NCBI RefSeq assembly: GCF_005876855.1 | Contig: NZ_QLAE01000003.1 | Coordinates: 153,232-217,231, forward strand | Source: Stutzerimonas nosocomialis | GTDB lineage: Bacteria > Pseudomonadota > Gammaproteobacteria > Pseudomonadales > Pseudomonadaceae | Direction: 5' to 3' | Length of the DNA stretch: 64,000 nucleotides | In this document: positions 27,526-36,121 of the stretch, piece by piece | Layout of the letters: each line of letters starts with the position of its first letter | Numbering within the stretch: the first letter of the stretch is position 1 | Made by a program: the position numbers and the translations under genes | The notes under the pieces: generated by a model | The model's database searches: none | Seen by the model: the letters and a program-made list of their open reading frames with translations, nothing else | What the model was told of the DNA's origin: nothing

Positions 27526-28430
27526 GCGCCCCGCTCGACGAAACGCCCAAGACCGCCGCCGTGGCGCCTGCCGAACCCGTGCGCGCCCGCAGCGCTCCCG
27601 GTTCGCGCAAGTGGCTGGCGCTGCTCTGGCTGCTGCCCTTCGCGGCGTTCTTCATCGTCTTCCAGATCGCCCCACTGGTCTGGATCGCCCTCAACAGCCT
27701 CAACACGCCGGACGGCTGGGGGCTCGCGCATTTCCAGAAGATCTTCAGTTCGAAGTTTTATCTGCAATCGATCAAACACAGCCTGCAGATCGCCTTCTGG
27801 TCGAGCCTGTTCGGCATGCTGATCGCGATCTTCGGCAGCTACTCGCTGCGCCAGGTCGACTCCAGGCTGCGCGACTTCGTCATGGCCTTTTCCAACATGA
27901 CCAGCAATTTCGCCGGCGTGCCGCTGGCCTTCGCCTTCATCATCCTGCTGGGCTTCAACGGCGCGCTGACCATCCTCCTCAAGCAGGCCGGGATCATCGA
28001 GGACTTCAACCTCTACTCGAAAACCGGTCTGATCGTGCTCTACACCTACTTCCAGATTCCCCTGGGCGTGCTGCTGCTCTACCCGGCCTTCGATGCGCTG
28101 CGCCAGGACTGGCGCGAGTCTGCGGCGCTGCTCGGCGCCGGGACCTGGCAGTTCTGGCGCCACATCGGCCTGCCGGTACTGACCCCGGCGCTGCTGGGGA
28201 CCTTCGTCATCCTGCTGGCCAACGCGCTTGGCGCCTACGCGACGGTGTACTACCTCACCACCGGCAACTTTAACGTGATGCCGATCCGCATCGCCGGCCT
28301 CGTGGCGGGCGACATCTCGCTGGATCCGAACCTGGCCAGCGCGTTGTCGATGGTGCTGGTGGGGCTGATGGCGGTCATCACCCTGGCCCACCAACTGCTG
28401 CTGCGCAGGAGCTACCATGCGGCGCGCTGA
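27522..28430 (+). CDS. ABC importer permease subunit 1
   Basis: A 302-residue inner-membrane permease with about six helices and the binding-protein-dependent transport signature around residues 195-225 (ESAALLGAGTWQFWRHIGLP), which docks on the ATPase. The N-terminus has a charged 28-residue cytoplasmic tail. The ATG at 27522 overlaps the stop of the phosphatase gene as ATGA. Together with the following permease it forms a heterodimeric channel. Confidence 0.88.
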   Translation: MSAPLDETPKTAAVAPAEPVRARSAPGSRKWLALLWLLPFAAFFIVFQIAPLVWIALNSLNTPDGWGLAHFQKIFSSKFYLQSIKHSLQIAFWSSLFGMLIAIFGSYSLRQVDSRLRDFVMAFSNMTSNFAGVPLAFAFIILLGFNGALTILLKQAGIIEDFNLYSKTGLIVLYTYFQIPLGVLLLYPAFDALRQDWRESAALLGAGTWQFWRHIGLPVLTPALLGTFVILLANALGAYATVYYLTTGNFNVMPIRIAGLVAGDISLDPNLASALSMVLVGLMAVITLAHQLLLRRSYHAAR

Positions 28431-29205
28431 GTCGATCTACCACCGCAGCGTGGTGTACCTGTTGTTTGTGATCCTCTTGTTGCCGCTGGCCGCGACGCTG
28501 CTGTACTCGCTCGCCAGCAGCTGGTCGGCCTCGGTGCTGCCCGACGGGCTGACGCTCAAGTGGTACGCCGCGCTGTGGAGCGACGCGCGCTTTTTGGCCG
28601 CGTTCGGCCAGTCGCTGCTGGTCTGCTTCGGCGCGCTGGCCCTGTCGCTGGTGCTGATCCTGCCGCTGCTGTTCGTGGTGCACTACCACTTCCCCAGGCT
28701 CGACGGGCTGATGAACATCCTCATCCTGCTGCCCTTCGCCGTGCCGCCGGTGGTGTCCTCCGTGGGCCTGCTGCAACTCTACGGCTCCGGCCCCCTGGCC
28801 ATGGTCGGCACGCCGTGGATCCTGATCGGCGCCTACTTCACCATCGCCCTGCCGTTCATGTACCGGGCCATCACCAACAACCTGCAGGCGATCAACCTGC
28901 GCGACCTGATGGACGCCGCCCAACTGCTCGGCGCCAGCACCTGGAAGGCGGCCTTCCTGGTGGTGCTGCCGAACCTGCGCAAGGGGCTGATGGTGTCGCT
29001 GTTCCTGTCCTTCTCGTTCCTGTTCGGCGAGTTCGTCTTCGCCAATCTGCTGGTCGGCACCCGCTACGAGACGCTGCAGGTCTACCTGAACAACATGCGC
29101 AACAGCAGCGGCCACTTCAACAGCGCGCTGGTGATTTCCTATTTCTTCTTCGTGCTGGTGTTCACCTGGGCCGCCAACCGGCTGAACAGGGACCGCCCGG
29201 CGTGA
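28417..29205 (+). CDS. ABC importer permease subunit 2
   Basis: A 262-residue inner-membrane permease paired with the previous one; its start overlaps the preceding gene by 14 bases. The EAA-type loop is DLMDAAQLLGASTWKAAFLV, about residues 164-183. Six hydrophobic segments are visible. It completes the channel of the importer. Confidence 0.88.
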   Translation: MRRAESIYHRSVVYLLFVILLLPLAATLLYSLASSWSASVLPDGLTLKWYAALWSDARFLAAFGQSLLVCFGALALSLVLILPLLFVVHYHFPRLDGLMNILILLPFAVPPVVSSVGLLQLYGSGPLAMVGTPWILIGAYFTIALPFMYRAITNNLQAINLRDLMDAAQLLGASTWKAAFLVVLPNLRKGLMVSLFLSFSFLFGEFVFANLLVGTRYETLQVYLNNMRNSSGHFNSALVISYFFFVLVFTWAANRLNRDRPA

Positions 29206-29224
29206 GCCGCTACAAGGATCATCC

Positions 29225-30214
29225 ATGAGCTATCTGTCGATTCAGGGTCTGCACAAGCACTACGGCGCGACCTCCGTCTTCAGCGACATCGATTGCGAGA
29301 TCGCCAAGGGCGAATTCGTCACCCTGCTCGGGCCCTCGGGCTGCGGCAAATCCACCCTGCTGCGCTGCATCGCCGGGCTGACCGAGGTCAACGGCGGGCG
29401 CATCCTGCTCGACGGCCAGGACCTGGTGCCGCTGACGCCACAGAAACGCGGCATCGGCATGGTGTTCCAGAGTTACGCGCTGTTTCCCAACATGACCGTG
29501 GCGCAGAACGTCGCCTTCGGGCTGCGCATGCAGAAGGTCGCCCGCGACGAAAGCGCCGCTCGCGTTGCCGAGGTGCTGGAACTGGTGGAACTCGCCGAGT
29601 TCGCCGCGCGCTATCCCGCGCAGCTGTCCGGCGGGCAATGCCAGCGAGTGGCGCTGGCCCGCTCGCTGGTGACCCGCCCACGCCTGCTGCTGCTCGACGA
29701 ACCGCTCTCGGCGCTGGACGCGCGCATCCGCAAGCACCTGCGCGAGCAGATCAGGGCCATCCAGCAGGAGGTCGGCCTGACCACGATCTTCGTGACCCAC
29801 GATCAGGAGGAGGCGCTGGTGATGTCCGATCGCATCCTCCTGATGAACGCCGGGCAGATCGTCCAGGGCGGCGACGCGCAGACGCTCTATACCGCACCGG
29901 CCAATGCCTTCGCCGCCGGCTTCATCGGCAACTACAACCTGCTCGAACCCGAGGCGGCCAGCCGTCTGCTGGCGGCACCGGTGAACGCGCGCATCGCGAT
30001 TCGCCCGGAGTCCATCGGCGTCGCCCGCGAAGGTGCGATCGAGGCGGTGATCAAGAGCCACAGCCTGCTGGGCAACGTGATCCGCTACCGGGTCGAGGCG
30101 CGCGGCGTGGAGCTGACGGTGGACGTATTGAACCGCTCGGCCGCCGACCTCTACCCCCACGGCCACCCGGTAGGCCTTACCATCGACGCTTCGGCAATCC
30201 ACGAGGTAGCCTGA
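29225..30214 (+). CDS. ABC importer ATPase subunit
   Basis: A 329-residue ATPase of the PotA/FbpC group: Walker A GPSGCGKST, Q-loop VFQSYALFPNMT, signature LSGGQCQRVALARSL, Walker B LLLLDEPLSALD, H-loop VTHDQEEA, and a C-terminal TOBE-like regulatory domain (about residues 240-325). It energises the importer made of the two permeases and the binding protein. It starts 19 bases after the second permease, with AAGGATCATCC as leader. Confidence 0.92.
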   Translation: MSYLSIQGLHKHYGATSVFSDIDCEIAKGEFVTLLGPSGCGKSTLLRCIAGLTEVNGGRILLDGQDLVPLTPQKRGIGMVFQSYALFPNMTVAQNVAFGLRMQKVARDESAARVAEVLELVELAEFAARYPAQLSGGQCQRVALARSLVTRPRLLLLDEPLSALDARIRKHLREQIRAIQQEVGLTTIFVTHDQEEALVMSDRILLMNAGQIVQGGDAQTLYTAPANAFAAGFIGNYNLLEPEAASRLLAAPVNARIAIRPESIGVAREGAIEAVIKSHSLLGNVIRYRVEARGVELTVDVLNRSAADLYPHGHPVGLTIDASAIHEVA

Positions 30215-30867
30215 TGGCAGTGGCGATTTTCGACCTGGACGAAACCCTGATCGACGGCGACTGCGCCAGCCTCTGGTCCCATGAAATGGCCAAGATCGGC
30301 TGGGTCGATGGCGAATCCTTCCTGCGCAAGGACGCCGAACTGATGGCCGAATACGCCTTCGGCCGCCTGGCGATGGAGGACTACATGGCCTTCAGCCTGG
30401 CGCCGCTGGTGGGGCGCACCGCCGAAGAAGTGGCCCACGTCGTCACGCCCTTCGTCGAGGATGTGATCGAGCCGCTGATCTACAGCGATGCCATGCGCTG
30501 CATCACCGCGCACCGCATGGCCGGCGACCGGATCCTGGTGATTTCCGCCTCGGCGCACTTTCTGGTCAGCGCCATCGCCGAGCGGCTGGGCATCGACGAG
30601 GTGCTGGCGATCGACCTCGAGGAGCGGCACGGCTTCTACAGCGGTGCGACCCGCGGCGTGCTGACCTACCGCGAGGGCAAGGTCAGGCGCCTGGAACAAT
30701 GGCTCGCCGACCAAGGCGAGTCGCTCGCCGGTGCACACTTCTATTCGGACTCCATCAATGACCTGCCGCTGCTGCAGCGGGTCGATTTCGCCCATGTGGT
30801 CAATCCCGACCCGATGCTGGCCGAGCAGGCACAGCACGAAGGCTGGCCGGTCCTGCGCTGGTCGTGA
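30214..30867 (+). CDS. HAD-superfamily IB phosphatase
   Basis: A 217-residue HAD hydrolase of the PSPase-like IB subgroup: motif I IFDLDETLIDGD with Asp7 and Asp9, motif II ISASAHFLVS, and motif III YSDSINDLPLL. Members dephosphorylate small phosphomonoesters. Its ATG overlaps the ATPase stop as TGATG, so it belongs to the operon and may act on the product released by the phosphodiesterase-like enzyme. The exact substrate is not predictable. Confidence 0.88.
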   Translation: MAVAIFDLDETLIDGDCASLWSHEMAKIGWVDGESFLRKDAELMAEYAFGRLAMEDYMAFSLAPLVGRTAEEVAHVVTPFVEDVIEPLIYSDAMRCITAHRMAGDRILVISASAHFLVSAIAERLGIDEVLAIDLEERHGFYSGATRGVLTYREGKVRRLEQWLADQGESLAGAHFYSDSINDLPLLQRVDFAHVVNPDPMLAEQAQHEGWPVLRWS

Positions 30868-30908
30868 AACATTCATAGCTAAAGGGCATATAAACCTGTC
30901 CAAACATT

Positions 30909-30923
30909 CTTAGACTGTCTAAG
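30909..30923. promoter_or_regulatory. 15-base palindrome upstream of the SLC13 transporter
   Basis: CTTAGAC (30909-30915) and GTCTAAG (30917-30923) are perfect inverted arms around one base, 85 bases before the transporter start and 42 bases after the HAD gene. The surrounding 40 bases are locally AT-rich, as expected of a promoter. The regulator is unknown. Confidence 0.4.
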
Positions 30924-31007
30924 CGTAGCCCTCTATCGTGCGCACCTTGAGTGGTTTCGCCTTGCGCTGATACCTCACACGAGATTCCAACGCACTTAAG
31001 GATGTCC

Positions 31008-32798
31008 ATGTTCGGTGTTTCGCTGCAGCTGCTGTTCGTCTGCGCCCTGCTGATCTGCGTACTGGTGGCCTTCATCCGGGAAACCCGCAGCCCCGACGTG
31101 GTCGCCGGTATCGCCGTGGCGGCGCTGCTGGTCAGCCAGCTGCTGACGCCAGCCGAGGTGCTGGGGGTGCTGTCGAACTCGGCGCCCGTCACCATCGCCT
31201 GCATGTTCGTGATTTCCGCGGCGCTCGAGCGAACCGGCTGCATCGACGCGCTCGGCAACTGGCTGGGCGACCTGGTGGGCACCAGCCCCACCCGCGTGCT
31301 CGCCGGCCTGACCATCACGGCCCTGGCCGTCTCGGCCTTCCTGAACAACACCCCGGTGGTGGCCATCCTCACGCCGGTCGCCATCTCCCTCGCCAAGCGC
31401 GCCGGCACCCAGCCCTCGAAACTGCTGATCCCGCTTTCCTACGCCACCATCCTCGGCGGCACCCTGACCATCATCGGCACCTCGACCAACATTCTGGTCG
31501 ACGGCGTGGCGAGAAAGGCCGGCCTCGAACCCTTCGGCATGTTCGAGCTCACCGGAGCCGGCCTGCTGTTCGCCGCAGCGGGCATGGCCTACATGTTGAC
31601 GATCGGCAGGCGGCTGCTGCCCGAGCGCGACAGCCTGTCCAAGCAGCTGCGACCGAACCTGGACCGCACCTTCATGACCGAGCTGCTGGTGCCGAACGAT
31701 TCGCCCATGGTCGGCAAGACCCTGGCCGAGGCCAACCTCAACGGCGGCAGCGGCCTGCAGGTGCTCAAGCTGTTTCGCGATGACCAGCAGATCAGCGAGC
31801 CGCCCCACGACACCCTGCTGATGGCCGGCGACCAGTTGGTCATCCACGGCCAGGTCAAGGATGTGGTGGAACTGCGCGGCAGCGGCCAGTTGAGTTTCAA
31901 CCGCAACGACGCCTTCCAGACCATCAGCAGCCACGACGTGGTGCTCGCCGAGGCCATCGTCGGCCGTAACTCGCGCTACAGCCACCGGCCGATGCGCGAC
32001 CTCGACCTGACGGCGCGCTATGGCATGGCGGTACTCGCCGTGCACCGCCAGGACGAGAACATCCAGGGCAACCTGGATGACTTCGAACTGCAGTTCGGCG
32101 ACGTGATGCTGGTCGAGGGCACTCCGCAGCAGATCAAGCGCTTCGCCGACAACGGCGACCTGATCAGCCTCAACACCGTGCAGGAACGCGCCTATCGTCG
32201 CGAACAGGCGCCGATCGCCATCGTCATCACCCTGGCCGTGATGCTGCTGGCGGCCTTCAAGGTGATGCCGATCGAGGGCCTGGCGATCATCGGCGCGGTC
32301 GCCGTGCTGGCGACCCGCTGCCTGGAGGTGGACGATGCCTACAAGGCGGTGGACTGGAAAATCCTGGCGCTGATCTTCGGCATGCTGGCGATCAGCATCG
32401 CGATGGACAAGGTCGGGCTGGTCGCATTGATCGTGCAGAACGTCATGGGCGTGCTGCCCTGGGCGGGACCGCTGCTGATGCTGTCGTTCATCTACCTGCT
32501 GACCTCGGTACTGACCGAGCTCCTGTCGAACAACGCGGTGGCGGTACTGGTCACGCCGATCGCCATCGGCCTGGCGCAACACCTGGGGGTGGACCCGCGC
32601 GCCTTCGTGGTCGCGGTGATGTTCGCCGCCAGCGCGAGCTTCGCCACGCCGATCGGCTACCAGACCAACACCTTCGTCTACAACGCCGGCGGCTACCGCT
32701 TCGCCGACTTCCTCAAGGTGGGCATCCCCCTCAACCTGCTGCTGTGGCTGGTGGGCACGGCCGTCATTCCGCTGTTCTGGCCCCTGACGCCGCTCTGA
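31008..32798 (+). CDS. SLC13/DASS-type transporter with two TrkA-C domains
   Basis: A 596-residue inner-membrane anion transporter of the divalent anion:Na+ symporter family (dicarboxylate, sulfate or related anions). Membrane segments flank two cytosolic TrkA-C (RCK_C) domains at about residues 225-290 and 313-380. Conserved features are VSAFLNNTPVVAILTPV in the first half and TELLSNNAVAVLVTPIA in the second, the SNT-type ion-binding clamshells. I chose the ATG at 31008 (MFGVSLQLL) because AAGG lies six bases upstream; the ATG two codons earlier overlaps that site. The substrate cannot be assigned. Confidence 0.87.
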   Translation: MFGVSLQLLFVCALLICVLVAFIRETRSPDVVAGIAVAALLVSQLLTPAEVLGVLSNSAPVTIACMFVISAALERTGCIDALGNWLGDLVGTSPTRVLAGLTITALAVSAFLNNTPVVAILTPVAISLAKRAGTQPSKLLIPLSYATILGGTLTIIGTSTNILVDGVARKAGLEPFGMFELTGAGLLFAAAGMAYMLTIGRRLLPERDSLSKQLRPNLDRTFMTELLVPNDSPMVGKTLAEANLNGGSGLQVLKLFRDDQQISEPPHDTLLMAGDQLVIHGQVKDVVELRGSGQLSFNRNDAFQTISSHDVVLAEAIVGRNSRYSHRPMRDLDLTARYGMAVLAVHRQDENIQGNLDDFELQFGDVMLVEGTPQQIKRFADNGDLISLNTVQERAYRREQAPIAIVITLAVMLLAAFKVMPIEGLAIIGAVAVLATRCLEVDDAYKAVDWKILALIFGMLAISIAMDKVGLVALIVQNVMGVLPWAGPLLMLSFIYLLTSVLTELLSNNAVAVLVTPIAIGLAQHLGVDPRAFVVAVMFAASASFATPIGYQTNTFVYNAGGYRFADFLKVGIPLNLLLWLVGTAVIPLFWPLTPL

Positions 32799-32814
32799 GC
32801 GGCGACCCAGCGCG

Positions 32815-33012
32815 TCAACATCGATCGCCGCCGCACAGCAGGCGCTGGATCGCCAGGCGCTCATCCAGCCCGGTGGGCATGCGCAGCGTGGTCACCGTGC
32901 CGTCCGCCAACTGAACGGCGAGCTCGGATTCGAAGTGAATGCCGCGCTCGTCGATCCGCGCATGGGTGATGCCATAGGCATTGAGATCGGCCAGCCGACG
33001 GGCGACCTTCAT
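32815..33012 (-). CDS. Small conserved-looking protein, 65 residues
   Basis: MKVARRLADLNAYGITHARI begins a 65-residue soluble protein with no recognised domain; it reads as a small alpha/beta fold with a beta-hairpin (IHFESELAVQLADGTVTTLR). Its ATG overlaps the stop of the upstream 55-residue gene as ATGA, which supports real translation. It converges with the transporter gene, 16 bases away. Function unknown. Confidence 0.6.
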   Translation of the reverse strand: MKVARRLADLNAYGITHARIDERGIHFESELAVQLADGTVTTLRMPTGLDERLAIQRLLCGGDRC

Positions 33013-33176
33013 TTGGCCTGGCGCGAATCGTCAGCGTGGCGGCTGTCCAGTTGCGCGGTGACGGCGGCAGGCGCTTGCGCGGCGCCGGCGGGGGCCTTCT
33101 GGTGATGCTCGGCGCTGACCACGCTGGCGAACGCGGAAGCAGTGACGAAGCTGGCGATGGCGGCGAAATGGTTCAT
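33009..33176 (-). CDS. Small secreted protein, 55 residues
   Basis: A 55-residue protein, MNHFAAIASFVTASAFASVV, with a Sec-type signal (cleavage after VSA, about residue 22), followed by an Ala/Pro-rich and then polar tail ending DDSRQAK. The ribosome-binding site AGAGGAT lies at good distance, and it is translationally coupled to the downstream 65-residue gene. No family is recognised; it is probably a small periplasmic protein. Confidence 0.6.
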   Translation of the reverse strand: MNHFAAIASFVTASAFASVVSAEHHQKAPAGAAQAPAAVTAQLDSRHADDSRQAK

Positions 33177-33358
33177 GGCGAAGATCCTCTGTCGAAGCGG
33201 GCGAACGGCCCGGTGACTCGATAATCCTCGCGCCCCCGCCAGGGCAGAAGTAAAGGCTGGTTATGGTGACTATCGAGATCGCTGATAGAACCGATGCCCG
33301 GCCTTGAGATCGGTGCCCGTCATCTCCACATTCACCCCAGCCACCACCGGAGCCCGCC

Positions 33359-33793
33359 ATGAACGATCAGCTCGTCGTCCCCTGCGCCCAGTGCGCGGGG
33401 CTCAACCGCATTCCGGCCGCCCGCCTGGACCAGTCGCCACGTTGCGGGCGCTGCAAACAGCCGGTGCTCAGCAGCACGCCCTTCACCCTCGAGCAGTCGA
33501 ACTTCGCCAGCCAGACCAAGGGCGACCTGCCGCTGCTGGTGGATGTCTGGGCCAGCTGGTGCGGCCCCTGCCGGAGCTTCGCGCCCATCTTCGAGCAGGC
33601 CGCAGCTCAGCTGGTCGGGCGCTGTCGCCTGGCCAAGCTCGACAGCGAAGCCAACCCGGCGCTGGCCGGCCAGCTCGGCATCCGCTCGATTCCGAGCCTG
33701 ATCCTGTTCAGCGACGGGCGCGAGAAGGCACGCCAAAGCGGAGCGATGCCTCTGCCACAGCTGCTCGCCTGGCTGCGCCAGCAGGGCATCTGA
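33359..33793 (+). CDS. trxC: Thioredoxin 2 (TrxC)
   Basis: A 144-residue cytoplasmic thioredoxin with an N-terminal zinc ribbon (Cys9, Cys12, Cys29, Cys32) and the thioredoxin active site WCGPC (Cys68, Cys71). These features define TrxC, which in E. coli is an OxyR-controlled reductase for oxidised proteins. The ATG has CGGAG upstream. It is monocistronic, divergent from the small-gene pair. Confidence 0.95.
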   Translation: MNDQLVVPCAQCAGLNRIPAARLDQSPRCGRCKQPVLSSTPFTLEQSNFASQTKGDLPLLVDVWASWCGPCRSFAPIFEQAAAQLVGRCRLAKLDSEANPALAGQLGIRSIPSLILFSDGREKARQSGAMPLPQLLAWLRQQGI

Positions 33794-33879
33794 GCAGGTG
33801 CTGGCCATCCCCAAGAAAAATATCCCGATTTGAGAACCACCTGACCAAATAAGGCCTTGACTGCGGAAAAACAGGCCAC

Positions 33880-33908
33880 TTGACATCATTGACAGTGACC
33901 TCTTATCC
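33880..33908 (+). promoter_or_regulatory. Candidate sigma-70 promoter of the aryl-polyene operon
   Basis: TTGACA (33880-33885) and TTATCC (33903-33908) are 17 bases apart, about 110 bases before the first aryl-polyene gene. A second TTGACA starts at 33889. The -10 box is weak, so the exact start is uncertain. The region 33794-34016 holds no gene. Confidence 0.35.
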
Positions 33909-34016
33909 GGTTATCGCCGCCATCGTTTGCCTGGCCCGGATGCCGGCTGGATAATGCCGACCTTTCCCGGCGGCGATATTTGATGTTACAGGGACGTCAG
34001 CGCGCCGTGATTTCAG

Positions 34017-34766
34017 ATGGCTCCCCACGAGCCCGTGAGACGTCGCGTGATTTCATTCAACCTCGAGCAATGGCAGGCCTGGGCGCCCGGGCTGGAAAGT
34101 CCGGCTGACTGGGCGCACTGGGCTGCCGCGCCCTGGCAGCCGGATGCCAGCGAGGCCCAGCCCGACGTCGCCTTTCTCCCGCCCATGCAGCGACGCCGCA
34201 TGAGCCGCCTGGCGCGCATGGTCTTCAGTGTCGCGACGCCGCTCGCCGAGGGCCGCCCGGCGATGCCGCTGGTCTATGCCTCGCGGCATGGGGAGACACC
34301 GCGCACCTTCGCCCTGCTCGCCGACCTGGCGCAGCGCGAACCCCTGTCGCCGACCCAGTTCAGCCTCTCGGTACACAACGCGATCATCGGCCTGTGGTCG
34401 ATCCTGCGCGGCGACCGCAGCGAGATGACCGCCCTGGCAGCCGAGGGCGACGGGCTCGAGCATGCCGTGATGGAAGCCGCCATGCTCCTGGCCGACGGCG
34501 CCGACGCGGCACTGGTGGTGATCGCCGAAGATCTCCCGCCGACGTTCTACGAACCCTGGACGGATGACGTCCGTTTTCCCTATGCCCTGGCCCTGCTGCT
34601 GACACCCGGCACCGACTGGACGCTGAGCCTGGGCCAGGCGACCGAGAACCGCTCGCTGCCAGCCCTGCCCCATGCCCTGCAGCTGATCCGCCTGCTGTCG
34701 GGCGAGCAAACCCATGGCCTGCATCACTGGAAGAAGCGCGTATGGAACTGGCAACGGACTCACTGA
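34017..34766 (+). CDS. Aryl-polyene chain-length-factor-like ketosynthase fragment (ApeC-like)
   Basis: A 249-residue beta-ketoacyl-synthase-like protein, about half the length of a full ketosynthase, and without the Cys-His-His triad. MQRRRMSRLARMVFSVATPL and LSVHNAIIGLWSI are typical of the ApeC/chain-length-factor proteins of aryl-polyene clusters, which pair with a full ketosynthase. First gene of the operon. The start is uncertain: neither the ATG at 34017 nor the GTG at 34047 (VISFNLEQW) has a strong ribosome-binding site. Its end overlaps the next gene by 25 bases. Confidence 0.8.
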   Translation: MAPHEPVRRRVISFNLEQWQAWAPGLESPADWAHWAAAPWQPDASEAQPDVAFLPPMQRRRMSRLARMVFSVATPLAEGRPAMPLVYASRHGETPRTFALLADLAQREPLSPTQFSLSVHNAIIGLWSILRGDRSEMTALAAEGDGLEHAVMEAAMLLADGADAALVVIAEDLPPTFYEPWTDDVRFPYALALLLTPGTDWTLSLGQATENRSLPALPHALQLIRLLSGEQTHGLHHWKKRVWNWQRTH

Positions 34767-35551
34767 AGCCCCGGACTTCCGGCAACTGGTGGTGGCGTCT
34801 GTTCGCCACCGCGCTGTCGTTCGCGCTGTTCGGCCTCGGCGGCCTGTGCCTGCGCCTGCTGGTCTTCCCCCTGCTCTCGCTGTTGCCGGGCACGGCCGAC
34901 GACCATCGTCGTCGCGCGCGCGCCACGATCAGCCGGCTGTTCTGGCTGTTCGTGCGCTTCGTGTACCGCAGCGGCGTGTTCACCTATGAGGTCGAAGGCG
35001 CCGAGCGGCTGGGCCGTCCCGGTCAGCTGGTGATCGCCAACCATCCCTCGCTGATCGACGTGGTGGTGCTCATCGCGCTGATTCGCGACGCCAATTGCGT
35101 GGTCAAGCAGAGCCTGTGGAACAACCCCTGCACCCGCGGCCCGATCCGCGCCGCGCAGTACATCAGCAACGACGGCAGCGCCGAGATGCTCGACGAGGCG
35201 GCCACCGCCCTGCGACAGGGTCAGACCCTGATCATCTTCCCCGAAGGGACGCGCACCGTTCCGGGCCAGGCGCCGACCTTCCATCGCGGCGCGGCAGCCA
35301 TCGCGCTGCGGGGCGCCCGCTGCGTGACGCCGGTGGTGATCCGCGTGAACCCGACGACCCTGACCAAGGCCGAGCCCTGGTACCGCATTCCGGCACGACG
35401 CTTCCATTTTCACCTGCGGGTCGGCGACGACATCGATCCGCAGGCGTTCGCCGCACGGGGAGCGGCGCCCATTGCCTCCCGGCAACTCAACGATCATCTG
35501 CACCAACACTACATAAAGGAGCTCGCATTCGATGAGCCAACTCACGCTTGA
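34742..35551 (+). CDS. Lysophospholipid acyltransferase-like protein (PlsC family)
   Basis: A 269-residue membrane-associated acyltransferase with an N-terminal hydrophobic helix and the PlsC motifs NHPSLID (His101, Asp106) and IIFPEGTR (about residues 163-170). In aryl-polyene clusters this enzyme is thought to help attach the polyene to a lipid or sugar-lipid carrier. It overlaps both neighbours, so is translationally coupled. Confidence 0.88.
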   Translation: MELATDSLKPRTSGNWWWRLFATALSFALFGLGGLCLRLLVFPLLSLLPGTADDHRRRARATISRLFWLFVRFVYRSGVFTYEVEGAERLGRPGQLVIANHPSLIDVVVLIALIRDANCVVKQSLWNNPCTRGPIRAAQYISNDGSAEMLDEAATALRQGQTLIIFPEGTRTVPGQAPTFHRGAAAIALRGARCVTPVVIRVNPTTLTKAEPWYRIPARRFHFHLRVGDDIDPQAFAARGAAPIASRQLNDHLHQHYIKELAFDEPTHA

Positions 35552-35795
35552 GATCAAGCACCTGATCATCGACGCCCTGGGCCTGGAAGACATTGCCCCG
35601 CACGACATCGCCAGTGATCAGCCGTTGTTCGGCGACGGGCTGGGACTCGACTCGGTCGACGCCCTGGAGCTGGGTCTGGCGATCCAGAAGCGCTTCGGCA
35701 TCAAGATCGATGCCGACGCCAAGGACACCCGCTCGCACTTCGCCAGCGTGAACAGCCTGGCGTCCTTCATCGAAGCCAACCGCGCCACTGCCTAA
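35532..35795 (+). CDS. Acyl carrier protein 1 of the aryl-polyene operon
   Basis: An 87-residue acyl carrier protein with the phosphopantetheine site GLDSVDALEL (Ser41). It starts inside the 3' end of the acyltransferase gene, preceded by AAAGGAG. It carries the growing polyene or its starter. The two carrier proteins of these clusters are not interchangeable in characterised examples. Confidence 0.93.
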   Translation: MSQLTLEIKHLIIDALGLEDIAPHDIASDQPLFGDGLGLDSVDALELGLAIQKRFGIKIDADAKDTRSHFASVNSLASFIEANRATA

Positions 35796-35808
35796 GGAGA
35801 GGCCTACC

Positions 35809-36066
35809 GTGAATAGCCGCAACGACATCTTCCTGACCCTGCAAGAGGCTTTGGTAGAGCTCTTCGAGCTGGAACCCGAACGCATCCGCCTCGAAGCCAA
35901 CCTGTACACGGACCTTGAGATCGACAGCATCGATGCGGTCGACCTGATCGACCACATCAAGCGCAAGACCGGCAAGAAGATCGCCGCCGAAGAGTTCAAG
36001 AGCGTGCGCACGGTCGGCGACGTGGTCGAGGCCGTCCATCGCATGATGAACCCCGAGGCGGCCTGA
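35809..36066 (+). CDS. Acyl carrier protein 2 of the aryl-polyene operon
   Basis: An 85-residue acyl carrier protein with the site EIDSIDAVDLIDH (Ser40). It starts with GTG at 35809 after a strong AAGGAGAGG site, 13 bases after the first carrier protein. It ends about 55 bases before the next gene. Confidence 0.93.
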   Translation: MNSRNDIFLTLQEALVELFELEPERIRLEANLYTDLEIDSIDAVDLIDHIKRKTGKKIAAEEFKSVRTVGDVVEAVHRMMNPEAA

Positions 36067-36121
36067 GCGCCGCCGCGACCGACTCCCATTCACCGACATC
36101 ACGCAGCAGGCTTGCAGTCCG

